NCBI GenBank assembly: GCA_012295275.1
Contig: CM022665.1
Location: forward strand, 18,358,150 to 18,422,149
Origin: Chrysomallon squamiferum
Lineage: Eukaryota; Mollusca; Gastropoda; Neomphalida; Peltospiridae
Direction of reading: 5' to 3'
Length of the DNA: 64,000 nt
A program made the translations under genes and the position numbers. The number at the start of each line of letters is the position of its first letter. Within the stretch, counting starts at the first letter, position 1. The notes below the pieces were generated by a model. That model was not told where the DNA came from, made no database searches, and saw only the letters and a program-made list of their open reading frames with translations. Below, piece after piece: positions 49,524 to 62,032 of the stretch.

Positions 49524-49679
49524 TAATGATAGTAATAACTAATAAAAACTAATTTAAATTATAATAAAATAATAAAAGTACTAAATAAGGTAAACAACAA
49601 CAACAATAACAAAGGAGTAATAATAAACTAATAATTAAAATAGTAGTAATAATTAATAATCTATGGAAGGTATATTCTA

Positions 49680-49823
49680 ATGATAGAAGTTTTACTCGAC
49701 ACTCTTTTTTTAAATTTATTAACGTTTACTTTTTATTATTTTAAAACTGAACAATCATTGTCAAATTACACTTCTCACACAAATTCAACAAAGGAGCTGC
49801 TACAAGTTTAATAAACACTCCAT

Positions 49824-49858
<35 letters not shown>

Positions 49859-50495
49859 AGAAAAATTTCTGATTTGCTTTAATCAGAGAATAATAATGCA
49901 TGTCATGGATTTAGAGAATTCAAAATACTTGTCACAAAGTAATTCGTGGGTTAGTAAGCCTCCAGGCCTTAAGGGAATAATTAAGCACAGTATCATTTCT
50001 CCTTGCTGTATAACTCGTACATCTATTTCCCAATCCAACCACAGATCTTAGGTTTAGCAAAGATCATGAAATGTGATGTCCTAGTGAAAGCAGCAGGCTT
50101 TTCAACACAAAAAATCACATCCCCATAAAAATTAAAATTAAAATAAAAATAAAAATAAAAAATCTTACAAAATATATATGAAGTATCATTAAGCAAAAAT
50201 AGATTTTTGTATTCCAAACTGTCAAAATGTTAACTCAGGTCTCCCTTTAAAATGTTCATAAATATTATTAAATGTGTTTGCACGTTGTACTGGTTTTTGA
50301 AGCAGTTGTTACATTCAGCAGTGGACTGTCAGACTTCTAACACTTTTGTGTGAAGACTGCGAAAGAATTATCCTGCCCATTTATTGTTGGTGAAAGTTCC
50401 TAACTGGATTTACAACTTAAAAAGAGCTCGGTTGAGAAAAGATTAGTTGAGAAACCAAACAGGAAGTGAAAATGAACCAAGAAGATAAGATGTCC
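49680..50495. other. Unassigned sequence between the palindrome and the minisatellite
   Basis: It contains a poly(T) run at 49825-49857 and an (AAAATT)n/(AAAATA)n patch at 50130-50161. The rest is mixed sequence with no exon, RNA gene or element that I can identify. Confidence 0.6.
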
Positions 50496-50965
50496 AATGT
50501 AATAAAGGATTTTATCATACACACTAATTCACACAATGTAATAAAGAATTTTATCACAAACACACTGATTCACACAATGTAATAAATTATTTTATCACAC
50601 ACACTGATTTACACAGTGTAATAACTGATTTTATCATACACATCCACACAATGTAATAAACAATTTTATCACACACTCACAGATTGTAATGAATAATTTT
50701 ATCACACACACTGATTCCACAGTAAATGATTTATCACACACTGATTCATACAATATAATAAATTATTTTATCACATACACTGATTCACACAGTGTAATAA
50801 AGATTTTATCATGCACACTGATTCACACAATGTAATAAATGATTTTATCACAGAATGTAATAAATGATTTTATCACAAAATGTATTAAATTATTTTATTA
50901 CACACACTGATTTACAAAGTGTAATAAACGATTTTATTACACACATTCCCACACTGTAATAAATA
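50496..50965 (-). repeat. 39-bp minisatellite, reverse-oriented degenerate block
   Basis: About thirteen degenerate units of the form AATGTAATAAATGATTTTAT plus CACACACTGATTCACAC, many shortened to 25-38 bp by internal deletions. They are the reverse complement of the units in the adjoining block 50966-52284. The orientation changes at about 50965, where ACTGTAATAAATAATCATTA brings the two orientations nose to nose. Confidence 0.92.
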
Positions 50966-52284
50966 ATCATTACATTGTGTGAATCAGTGTGTATGATAAA
51001 ATTCTTTACTACATTGTGTGGTTGTGTGTGATAAAATCATTTATTACATTGTGTGAATCACTGTGTATGATAAAATCCTTTATTATATTGTGTGAATCAG
51101 TGTGTATGATACAATCATTTAATACACTGTGTGAATCAGTGTGTATGATAAAATCATTTATTACATTGTGTGAATCACTGTGTATGATAAAATCATTTAT
51201 TATATTGTGTGAATCAGTGTGTATGATAAAATCATTTATTACATTGTGTGAATCACTGTGTCTGATAAAATCATTTATTACATTGTGTGAATCAGTGTGT
51301 CTGATAAAATCATTGTGTGTGATAAAATCATTTATTACATTGTGTGAATCAGTGTGTGTGATACAATCATTTATTACATTGTGTGAATCAGTGTGTGATA
51401 AAAATCATTTATTACACTGTATGAATCAGTGTGTATGATAAAATCATTTATTACCTTGTGTGAATCAGTGTGTATGATATTATCAGTTACTACACTGTGT
51501 GAATCAGTGTGTGTGATATTATCAGTTACTACACTGTGTGAATCAGTGTGTGTGATATTATCAGTTACTACACTGTGTGAATCAGTGTGTGATATTATCA
51601 GTTACTACACTGTGTGAATCAGTGTGTGTGATATTATCAGTTACTACACTGTGTGAATCAGTGTGTGTGATATTATCAGTTATTACACTGTGTGAATCAC
51701 TGTGTATGATAAAATCATTTATTATATTGTGTGAATCAGTGTGTATGATAAAATCATTTATTACATTGTGTGAATCACTGTGTCTGATAAAATCATTTAT
51801 TACATTGTGTGAATCAGTGTGTCTGATAAAATCATTGTGTGTGATAAAATCATTTATTACATTGTGTGAATCAGTGTGTGTGATAAAAATCATTTATTAC
51901 ACTGTATGAATCAGTGTGTATGATAAAATCATTTATTACCTTGTGTGAATCAGTGTGTATGATATTATCAGTTACTACACTGTGTGAATCAGTGTGTGTG
52001 ATAAAATCATTTATTACCTTGTGTGAATCAGTGTGTATGATATTATCAGTTACTACACTGTGTGAATCAGTGTGTGTGATATTATCAGTTACTACACTGT
52101 GTGAATCAGTGTGTATATTATCAGTTACTACATTGTGTGAATCAGTGTGTATGATATTATCAGTTATTACACTGTGTGAATCAGTGTGTATGATATTATC
52201 AGTTATTACACTGTGTGAATCAGTGTGTGTTATAAAATTATGTATTACATTGTGTAATAAAATCATATATTACATTGTATGAAT
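50966..52284 (+). repeat. 39-bp minisatellite, forward-oriented homogeneous block
   Basis: About 33 units of 39 bp in two main subtypes: one with ATAAAATCATTTATTACATT and one with ATATTATCAGTTACTACACT, each followed by GTGTGAATCAGTGTGT and a G/A-T-G end. Because 39 is divisible by 3, the block stays open in several frames and yields repetitive 13-residue peptides such as ITLCESVCMIKSF. These are translation artefacts in my view. A multi-unit segment starting at 51173 recurs at 51695. Confidence 0.95.
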
Positions 52285-52299
52285 GTTATTTGTGTGTCC

Positions 52300-52367
52300 G
52301 TGCGCTGTATGTTTTTGTGTGTGTATCTGCATATATATATATCTGGGTGTATGTGTGTATGTGTGTG

Positions 52368-52402
<35 letters not shown>
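52300..52402. repeat. (GT)n/(TA)n tract ending in G-run
   Basis: GTGT-rich sequence followed by a (TA)n run at about 52373-52401 and GGGGGG. It directly follows the minisatellite. Confidence 0.9.
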
Positions 52403-52404
<2 letters not shown>

Positions 52405-54151
52405 GGGGAGAACACATCTTTGATATGCCAGTCATGGATTATTGACGGAAACAATAAAACAGCCCACTAAAGAGTGTTGAACGCAAGCTTCAAGCAACTG
52501 ATTGGGAATAAGAGCCAATTCTCTGGCAGATAAATCTCTGATGACAGGATGGGTGATGTATTTTGATATCTTCTTGAAGTAAGGATAGCGAAAGCAGGGA
52601 CAGAACTACGCTTGTTTCAAGGGGGGTCTCAGTCAGCAAATGTAAACAGAAACTTTTCGTTTTATGACTATACATAAGAGAATAATGTAGCACCATTATA
52701 TTTCATTATTAAATAATAATAACAATAACAACAACAATAATAATAATAAAAATAGTAATACTACTACTGCTAATAATAATAATAATAATAATAAATCACA
52801 ATCTGCTTGAATCTAAAAATAATTTTGTTTCAGTGTTATACACACAATGCATTTTATATAAGCAGATGAAACAAAAGAATCTCTTCATTCAGGAAAGACA
52901 AGGGGGGGCGGGGTTGTCGGGGATCTCTGGATCTGCTCCTGGTATCATTTCAAACTTGTTTCCACAAACACATTGCCGTTTTTCTTTATGCGTTGTTTAA
53001 CGCGAGAGATAAAATATTTTCTTGGATTTTTGACAAAGCAGTTAGGAAGAGTATAAAGACGAGATGGTTTGTATTACTTTCTTTTAACACACGTCTTAAC
53101 AGTCGCGCAGACCTTTCGTTGCTAAACGGATTAGATTAGCTAAGTGAAAACAAAGAAAAAAATAATTTCTCTACAAAGATAAAGACGTTTTTATGGCTTA
53201 GTTTTCATTTGAACTTAAGTGATTTCGATTCGATTCATTAATACATTTGAGTTAATTTAATTTAATTATTTATCACTTAAAGGAAAGAGTCTTTGTCTCC
53301 AAAACATATATATATACACATGCGTGAATACATACAAACACATACACACACACAAACATATTTACACAGATGCATACATAAGACTGATATATACACAAAA
53401 ATACACAAACATATATAGAAAAATATGCACACAAATAAATATTTATATACTTATACCTACATATATATATATATATAAAACAAACACACATACATCCAAA
53501 ATATATGTACATAAATTCAGATGCAAACATTTCAGTTTAATAGATCACTTAAATACGTAAAAAAAAAAAAATAATAATAAAAAATTTAAAATATTAAAAA
53601 AACTAAACCATAACAATGACGAATAAAATAAAACAACATCAAATTAACTTTTATGACACAAAAATGGATTTAAAAAAAAAGAGAAATAAAGAAAATACCA
53701 TATCATTTTTTTCAGATATTTCATTGCTAATAATATATGACTGCATTGAAACATTTACAAAGTTTTTAAAATAAATTTAAAAATTAAAATTAAAAAGATA
53801 GCCTTCAAGAGATGTCTTAAATGGTTAAACAAAAAACGAAGAAAAAAAAAATGTAGTAGACATTTTTTAATTACAGTAACATCTAACAATATCTGCAGTT
53901 TCCTACAGTAGTCATCAGAATTGTTATCTTTATTCAATCAACAATGCAGTAGTGTATACGCTCTCAAGGATTTTAATTTTTCCATGATAATTGTTTTCCA
54001 TGCACTTTTGGATTTTTTCAACAAGTAACAGTCTGCCATTTTACTTTTCCATAATGAAACAGGCCAAGCAGAAATGTGTTCCATTAGATAACAAATAATA
54101 TATCTACATATATATCTACTTACATTATACAGCTTTAATTAATGTTTCACT

Positions 54152-54183
<32 letters not shown>

Positions 54184-54338
54184 CACACACATATTTACAC
54201 GCGCGCGCGAACACAGATACATACATGTATATATTCACAGTAGGAAAAATATGCAACTATACATATTAACAGCCATGTACTAGATAATCAAGGTGGCTCT
54301 TGTACATTGCAAACTGGGATAGATTCTTCTTAATTTTA

Positions 54339-54385
<47 letters not shown>

Positions 54386-56910
54386 ATTATTATTTTATTA
54401 AATTATTTATTTATATATTTATTTTATTTTATTTATTTTATTTTGTATTTTATTATTTTTTAGTTAATAGTTTTTGTTCAGTGAAGTCTTTATCACAGCC
54501 ACTGACTCCAGAATCAGGAGAATTGTAACAAAAATACTCGCCTTAATTTGCTGGGAGAGTTTTTCAAGAGGAACTGTGAACTGTTTTCAAAACGAAGAGT
54601 TCTAGGCAAAAAGTCTTTGGAAATATGATTTATCATTATTAGATTTACCACTGTTAGATACATGGTTTTTTTTTTGTTATATCTCACATAAACGGATATT
54701 ATGTAATCAGAAATAACCAAACAATGTTGTTGTTTTTTTTGTTTTGTTTTTTATTAAATATGTACAAATTACAGAAAGAACTTGATAAATAAAAAATAAA
54801 AAAATAATAATGACAACAACAATAATAATAATAACAACAATAAAACAACAATAATAATAGAAATAATAATCATATTAATAATAACAATTATAACAATAAT
54901 AATAATGAAAACAACAGCAATAATAATAATAATAATAAACAAATTAAAATATACAATTAACAGTGACAGAGAGAACAAAATACTGAGAGAACTGTCCTTC
55001 TGTTCGTGAACTTTTGTCTCTCTATGTAGGTCATAACAGATTATAAATGAATCATTTAGACATGGATTTTTCTAATAAGCTTTCTAATATTTCAGGGAAC
55101 ACAAAACAACAAAAACAAACAAACAACAACAAACAAAAACAAAAAAAACGAACTAAAAATGTGATAGATTATTTACTACTTCGAAGTCTTCTTTGAACAA
55201 AGAAGTAAAAATATATACTCAGGTCTTTGAAATCTGGTTATGAGACCCAGGTTGGAATTGGAAATATTCGCAAGATGAACTGAATAAAACTGATTTTATA
55301 ACTAGTTGCATATCGGATCTATGTTTTAATAGAAGGAACACATCTTTTTGTACCTGTGTGTTCGTGCATCTGTGTGTATGTGTTTACTCGTAATTTATGA
55401 ATGCATGTGACTTTTTTGATTGTGTGTGTTTTCTGTGTATATGTCTGTATCATTTAGGTATGTCTGTGTCTAAGTACTACGTATGTATCTACATGTATAT
55501 TTATAAATGAATATTCTTTGTCTTATTTATGTACGCCTGACTAGACTCTGCACATATACAGTATTCGGGAACGCACTGACACAGGAGGACAAATTTCGGT
55601 CACGACCTCACAAACCCCGTCATACGAAACTCGAACGTATGGCACCCATTTACCCCCACTGCACAAGCCAACGACGAAACCATTCGTATGTATGTATATC
55701 TGTATGTGTGTCTGCGTATGTATCTAAGCATGTAAACGTACGAATGTAAGTATATATTATGTATATATGCATGTGTGTATATAAATTTGTATGTATCTAT
55801 GTATATGTATCTATGTGTGTGCTTATAAGTATGTATGAGTCTGTGTATGTATCTGTGCGCCTTTTAAACATTGTTTTGTTTTAGTATGAAGGTATGATCA
55901 TGTGTCTGTGTATGTATATATTTACATAATGCTACACACACATACACACACGTATATAAATACACATTGATGTGTCATTTGTGTGTGTACACACGCGCAA
56001 TTAAGCCACGGATAATTGATTTCTTACTGATGGCTATCTAGTATCGTTTTACAGGACAAAAACCAAGTAAGATAAACTGTCCAGTTTAGCGTGCTTGGAC
56101 TTCAGTCAGGTCTAACAGTAGATAATAATAATTAGTATCTATGTTAGGGAATACAGTGCACGTTATACAGTAGGGGTGTAATAATCCCACTGAAAAATAT
56201 TTGCTACTGAATGTGAAATTTAAAAGATCTGTAGAATTTTCTTAAAAATCAGATGAAACAACAACAACAACAACGACAACAACTACTACAATAATAATAA
56301 TAAATAAATAAATAAAACAGAAAAGTATCAAATTAAATTAAATTAAATTAAGAAAACAACAAAAAAAAAAACGACCTTTCAATATCTAAAACAGTAAACA
56401 AAACGCTTTCCATCATTTCTACCACCCACATGTTCAGAAATCCCCTCCCACCAAACTTCGGCATCAAAACAAATTAACTTTACGGTCACTTTATCGCTGG
56501 TAAAATAGTTCCCATACTTATTCCTCTTAGCGCGGCTTCAAAGTATTCAAAGTAAACTGATTCTGCGTTTTCCCTTCATTTAGCATTTAGCTGTGGGCTC
56601 CATTTGAATGATGTGAAATAAGAGAGGAGTTTTCTCTTAAACACAAGTTAGTTGAAGCGCCCTGTTAAACTCAGTGTTTGTTTATACAGAATTAGGTTGT
56701 CTGTTTAAACACGAGGTCTCCGGTCTCTTGGAGTATGTTGATCAACTGCAAATGCGCATGCCGGACTGTATCCAGTACGAGCTTCTATTACTGTGGTTAA
56801 CAACACTCAAGTATCTTGTTCATCTTGGTCCGTTTTCGGGTGAAATCTCTGTAAAGATTACTCGGTCAAAATAAACACTGACTTGAGACCTTTTTTTCTA
56901 GATTAGGTAG

Positions 56911-56944
<34 letters not shown>

Positions 56945-57770
56945 GTCGCGAACATCTTGAGTAAATAAATAACAACGTATGGTGGATGGCAGTTGAGTAG
57001 GTTAAACTATTCAGTAAAGAAACCTTGAATAAATAAATGTAAGTGGAAAGTATATGACATTACACAAGAATGTTTAATAATAATTTAACATAATCTATCG
57101 TACAAACAAATATGACATAAACACTCCAACCATCATAGCCTGACCTCGCTCGCTTTAGGACTACAAAATCTACGGAGCCATCACTCGATGATATATAAAC
57201 CCAGTGCATTTTTACTAATGTACTTGAAATTAACTGGGTGACATGTACTATCGGGATTTATTATTACCTGCAAGATTTAATTATTACGAATGTCAACAAG
57301 TAGGCATTTTTTATTTTTTTTTTTTTTTTTTTTTTTAAACAAATCACAGAAAACACGAAAATATAATTTTTAAAAATTGTCGATAAAAGATTTGTTATTG
57401 CTTGATTATAGAAAATGTTTGGGTGGTGAGACACTAAGCATACATTAACAAATAATTATTTTTGTATCTGTTTCTACAATAACGTATACATCTAACATTT
57501 TTATTACGTTTTATATTGAATATTTCACGTACTTATTACCTTATTTTAAATTATTACTTTATAAAATAAATAAATAAATAAATCAATAAAAATCTTTATA
57601 CTGATATTAACATTTTTATATTTCTTAAAATTGCAGATTAAAAAAAATAAATAAATAAATAAAAAGATCAGATCATTCGTTATATTTTCTAGGTAATATA
57701 TCTATCATCCGTAAAGAAATATATTCATATAACCTTATTTCCTTACAAACATATATATATATATATATAT
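52405..57770. other. Intergenic DNA, no gene recognised
   Basis: Repeats include (AAT)n at 52735-52795, AC/ATAC-rich 53300-53520, (CA)n 54150-54192 with GCGCGCG at 54201, (TTA)n 54345-54385, AAC/AAT runs at 54810-54945, GTAT-rich 55690-55960, poly(T) at 56911-56943, and (TTTA)/(AAAT) runs near 57560-57665. The stretches 52870-52960, 55500-55680 and 56400-56880 are richer in C, G and CpG but carry no ATG-led open frame that resembles a known protein. Confidence 0.6.
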
Positions 57771-57774
57771 ATAT

Positions 57775-57823
57775 CCATTTCAACCAGACAATAATTAAAA
57801 ATTAAACCTTTATGTGTCTGCGC

Positions 57824-57861
<38 letters not shown>

Positions 57862-57912
57862 GCGCAGACACACATAAACGTTTAATTTTTAATTATTGTC
57901 TGGTTGAAATGG
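57775..57912. repeat. Palindrome folded about (TA)n, about 50-bp arms
   Basis: The left arm CCATTTCAACCAGACAATAA through TGTCTGCGCG is matched in inverse by CGCGCAGACA through TTATTGTCTGGTTGAAATGG. Differences are one substitution and a 2-base indel. The centre is a (TA)n run of about 36 bases. A second (TA)n run of 24 bases (57751-57774) borders the left arm. The arms share nothing with the arms of the 49226-49330 palindrome. Confidence 0.92.
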
Positions 57913-58502
57913 GATAGACTGTTACAAAGCATGCCTCTGTTGGGTACATAGTCCAGAACCTGGTATGTCAGCCCAAGTAAATGTATAGTGTTCTAGAGAA
58001 TTGTATAAAAGCGTTGTTTTTTTTTTTTTTTTTTTTTGTGGTTTTTTTGTTTTTTTTTTTTTGTTTTGTTTATATATATATATATATATAAATGTTTGTC
58101 ACTATTGTATTAAAGTTTGGTTTTACGACTAATCGGTTAAGTCAAGGTTGGAAACAGTTTCAGTGTGTTAGACATCTTTTAGTTGCGTTGTTATAGACAG
58201 GAAGGTACATGTCACAAATAGTGATAAACCAACGGGGGTGTCCTAGTTGGAACAGGATCTCAGCTCTAGGCCATAATGCTTGAGCCACAGTCCAAACACT
58301 AATTAATAAGGATTGAATGTATTTTATTAATAGCGGTTTCTAGAATCTTTTCAAAATGACTAACTTCTTTTTTCGCAATACGAGTTAAGAAAAGATATTT
58401 TCACTCTTACGCTTACGAATGAATAGAATAGATCATGATTTTGTAAATCCACCATTTTGTTATGTTAACTGTTATATGTAAATATCTTCGTATATCGTAG
58501 AC

Positions 58503-58631
58503 CAGGGGTCGGCAACCAATTATTATATTAACTTTTTTTAAATCTCCAGACCAAAGCAGCCTTGCTTCCTCCGCATCCCTTTTTGGTGTTCAATATTGAA
58601 GAGAGAACTGAGAGAGAACTGAGAGAGAACT

Positions 58632-58720
<89 letters not shown>

Positions 58721-58826
58721 GGTGTTAGTGTTTGTTATATATATAATACATTTGGTATCTTGGCCCTCCTCCAAAACACTGCATAGCTGTCTGGCCCCCC
58801 TCTCTCCAAAAGGTTGCCGACCCCTG
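58503..58826. mobile_element. hAT-type MITE with internal (GA)n expansion
   Basis: The element starts with CAGGGGTCGGCAACC and ends with the exact inverse, GGTTGCCGACCCCTG: 15-base perfect terminal inverted repeats of the widespread hAT type. The flanking octamers TCGTAGAC and CCGTAGTC agree at six of eight positions, as expected of an old 8-bp target-site duplication. The interior of about 290 bp has no transposase. It includes CTGGCCCCCC near the right end and, in the middle, three GAGAGAGAACT units followed by a (GA)n run at 58641-58718. Confidence 0.85.
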
Positions 58827-58909
58827 CCGTAGTCTATGTCCTGAGTGTAAATAGAGTTCAATTCAGTAACTGTTACTCCTGTCCATTATAGTAGCTTAGA
58901 AGCAAAAGT

Positions 58910-59010
58910 GGTCTACTGCCAGGGATCGATCCTGGAACCACTTCCTTCTATGATCTTTACTATTACAGCAGTAACATAACACAGCCTGTAGAGCCAGTTG
59001 CCAGTCTATT
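58910..59010. repeat. Possible tRNA-derived SINE fragment
   Basis: ACTGCCAGGGATCGATCCTGG followed by AACCACTTCC on the plus strand; the reverse strand reads GGTTCCAGGATCGATCCC, which resembles a polymerase III B-box. The A-box is not clear. It could be an ordinary interspersed fragment. Confidence 0.3.
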
Positions 59011-59014
59011 TTAG

Positions 59015-59321
59015 AGTGGATTGATTAATAATGTATACCTGATCTCGATACGCTGATTAGAGAAATGAAACTTTTAGTAGTTAATTAGAGCAATAGGGAC
59101 TACGTCAGGATTTATTTTTATCGTCTTTTTATGAGTGGGTCACCAAGCTTCTCGTTTTGTTTGGATTTATAAACAGAGCAGGTACATAATGTAAATTACG
59201 ATCGAACTTGGAGATCGTTCAGATTCGTATATGACAAAAAACATGTCGTGCAAAAGATTACAAGGAAGAAAGAACGACAAAATAAAATTTTATCGATTGT
59301 GTGTGAATAAAATTAAAGCCA

Positions 59322-59355
<34 letters not shown>

Positions 59356-60215
59356 TTGTTTGTTTGTTTTCTTCTATCTTTATGTTTATTCCTTATTTAT
59401 TTGTTTGTTTATTAGTTTATTCATTTATTTTTAATTTGCTATTGCTGAAATTTATAATAATAATAATAAGAAGAAGAAGAATTAAAATATAAAAAAATAT
59501 TTAATAACAATAATAATAAACAAAAACGTTAACAATAATGATAAAAGTAATTTAACAATCAAAATTATTAAATATAAATTAAAAAAAAACTAGAAAGTAA
59601 ATATTTTAAATTTAAAAAAAATATATTTATAAAAATTTAATACATAAAATACAATATTAATAATAATAATAATAAATAGAATAAAATACAAATAAATAAA
59701 TAAATAAATAAATAAACAAATAAATATAAATGTAAATAAATAAATAAATAAAAGAAACGATCAATCGAAAACAGTAACCGAAACCCAAGATGATCGTTAC
59801 CATGGAGATGGGACTTGTAATTAAACGGTGTCTTCCCATTTGGTAGATTCCCAGTTCGTATAATTCCCATTTCGTAGAAAAATCTGGTTTACCGCAATAC
59901 CTGATTACCTCTGTATATAATGAACTTGGCCTGTGCATACATCTGGTTTCTTTCTAACATTCAGAGGGGGAGCGCATTGTTCCTAAATTGATTATGTAAC
60001 ATCAACCGAAAGCAGAATAAGCATTCACAACTCATTTGTTGTTGATTTGTTACTTTTTCATTATTTCATCATCTTCCTCCTTCTCATTATCATCATCATA
60101 ATTATCATCATCAACATTATTATTATTATTATTATAATATTATTACTATTATTATTGTTGTTATTATTATTATTATTGTTATTCTTCTTATTCTTCTTAT
60201 TATAATTACTGTTAC

Positions 60216-60281
<66 letters not shown>

Positions 60282-60290
60282 GGTCATTTC
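59015..60290. other. Microsatellite-rich DNA
   Basis: (TTA)n at 59325-59355, TTTA/TTTG at 59355-59430, (AAT)n and (AAAT)n between 59455 and 59750, and TTA/TTC plus poly(T) at 60110-60276. A non-repetitive strip at 59760-60000 includes the CCCATTTGGTAGA motif discussed in the findings. No gene seen. Confidence 0.65.
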
Positions 60291-60868
60291 TAATTCATAA
60301 ACATTTCATTTCCGTTACAAAACAAGCAACCAATAATAAACAATTTTACATCAATTTCATCTATCTATTAAAAAACAAAACGAAAAAAGAATGAAAGAAA
60401 AGAAAAATTGCTTGCTTCTGTAAGAGAATACGACAAAAATATTATAAATAACTAATTCAGCAAATATAATTTTTAACAAAACATATTTTACATATGAGTA
60501 ATTTACTTATATTCAGTAAATAGAATATTTGAACCTTACATTTATCATTAACTTTTCGAATTCAACCGTATTCAGCTTAAACATGTACAAGATATATGTT
60601 ACTGATCATATTTACGTTATGCACACAGACATATTCAGATTGTGCACATATTATACAATATATGTGACATAGTATGTACACCAAAGATATTATGACCTGC
60701 AAATACTTTGGCTATGACTGAAAAAGTTTATACGAAGGACCAAATCATTGGGAATACTTTTAGATAAATACCTTCTTTTTTAATTATTTACATTCACTAT
60801 ATTTGATACATAGATTATTTCGATATTTGTCATATTTGCATACTTTATGCGATAAGCAATATCCATAC

Positions 60869-61533
60869 TACAATAATACCTCAGATTAAAGATGTAATTG
60901 GTTCCAAAACTTCCGATAGTTAAGTGAGGTAAGCGGGAGACTAATTTACATAGAATTAAGGTTAAAAGCAGTGGTTACTTTCTCGTTGATGAGATCTGAC
61001 ATAAAAAAAAAAAGTTGAAATAAGGAGAAATAAAACGGCAGTTTAGACATAAATGATTTAATAGATTGTAGATATTAAATAAACAGTAAATCATTTACAA
61101 ATCAATTTATACAAATACATTAAGAAATAAGTATATGCCGCTCATTGTGGGTTTGGTTTCATTTAAGATAATGTATTTTGTTTCTAAAGTTATTGCGTTC
61201 CGTTTCTTTTATCATCAGCATTCGCCGATATACTGTTATTCGTTTTGACATATTGGAGGGGTAAATTACAAACGAGTTTAAGTCTAAATCGAAGCAGAAA
61301 ACAAAAGAGAATCAGAATATCAGATGCACGTATGACGTGTCAACTGATCAACACAGCTGAGAGAAGCTCGTGAATGAACGAAAAATTAAAGAAAAAGGAC
61401 TTAAAAACATGCACTGTATACATTTGTATCATTTATTTCGAGCAATTAACTATTAAATTAAATTTCTATTTATATAATTTGTAAAGAAGAAAGATTGTTA
61501 AAGCGTGGTATCATTAAGCGAGATGTTACTGTA
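60869..61533. mobile_element. Possible pogo/Tigger-type MITE with TA flanks
   Basis: After a TA, the left end reads CAATAATACCTCAGATTAA and continues with a segment including TAATTGGTTCC. The right end, inverted, reads CAGTAACATCTCGCTTAA and is also bordered by TA. About 13 of the first 18 bases agree. The span of about 660 bp has no transposase. The ends resemble, from memory, the CAGTAATACCTCG type of TA-inserting elements. The degenerate termini make this tentative. Confidence 0.5.
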
Positions 61534-61992
61534 TTTGTACAATAATAATCGCTTTCCAAATAATCTGGAGCAGTTCATTAAAATGACTGAGGTAAAACCA
61601 AACATGTCAATAAGACTACTGAACCACATTTAGCCTTTCTACGAAATGGGATTCTACCAAATGGGACTAAGCCAATTAAACAATGACTGAAAAGCAAATT
61701 AGTGATTTTAAACGAGAACAGAAATGAATTTGTGATCAAGTTACGACTTTGACTGACAGTCAAATGAGACAAAACTAAAGAGCTAAATTTAGAAGCAGCA
61801 TTAAGTTCAGTAGCTGCTTGCTTACTTGAGGCGTAACGGGATGCAGAATCAGTCCTTGTTAGTTAGCATTTTGTGTTAATTCCAATTCCAGCTGTAATAA
61901 TAATAATAATAATAATAACAACAACAACAACAACAACAACAATAATACTAATCTATTAATAATAATAATAATAATCACAACAACAACCACAA

Positions 61993-62032
<40 letters not shown>

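Noticed and set aside
50989-52282. Long repetitive open frames (13-residue repeats such as ITLCESVCMIKSF) on both strands over the minisatellite
   Set aside because: The 39-bp unit is divisible by three, so any frame without a stop in one unit stays open. Openness in several frames and both strands, with frame breaks at irregular units, shows no selection for coding.
50496-52284. CRISPR-like array
   Set aside because: Units are contiguous 39-bp repeats without unique spacers, in an animal genome with no cas genes.
55507-55749. 80-residue open frame with Arg/His/Pro-rich middle
   Set aside because: No similarity recognised, the 3' end is GTAT repeat, and no gene structure surrounds it.
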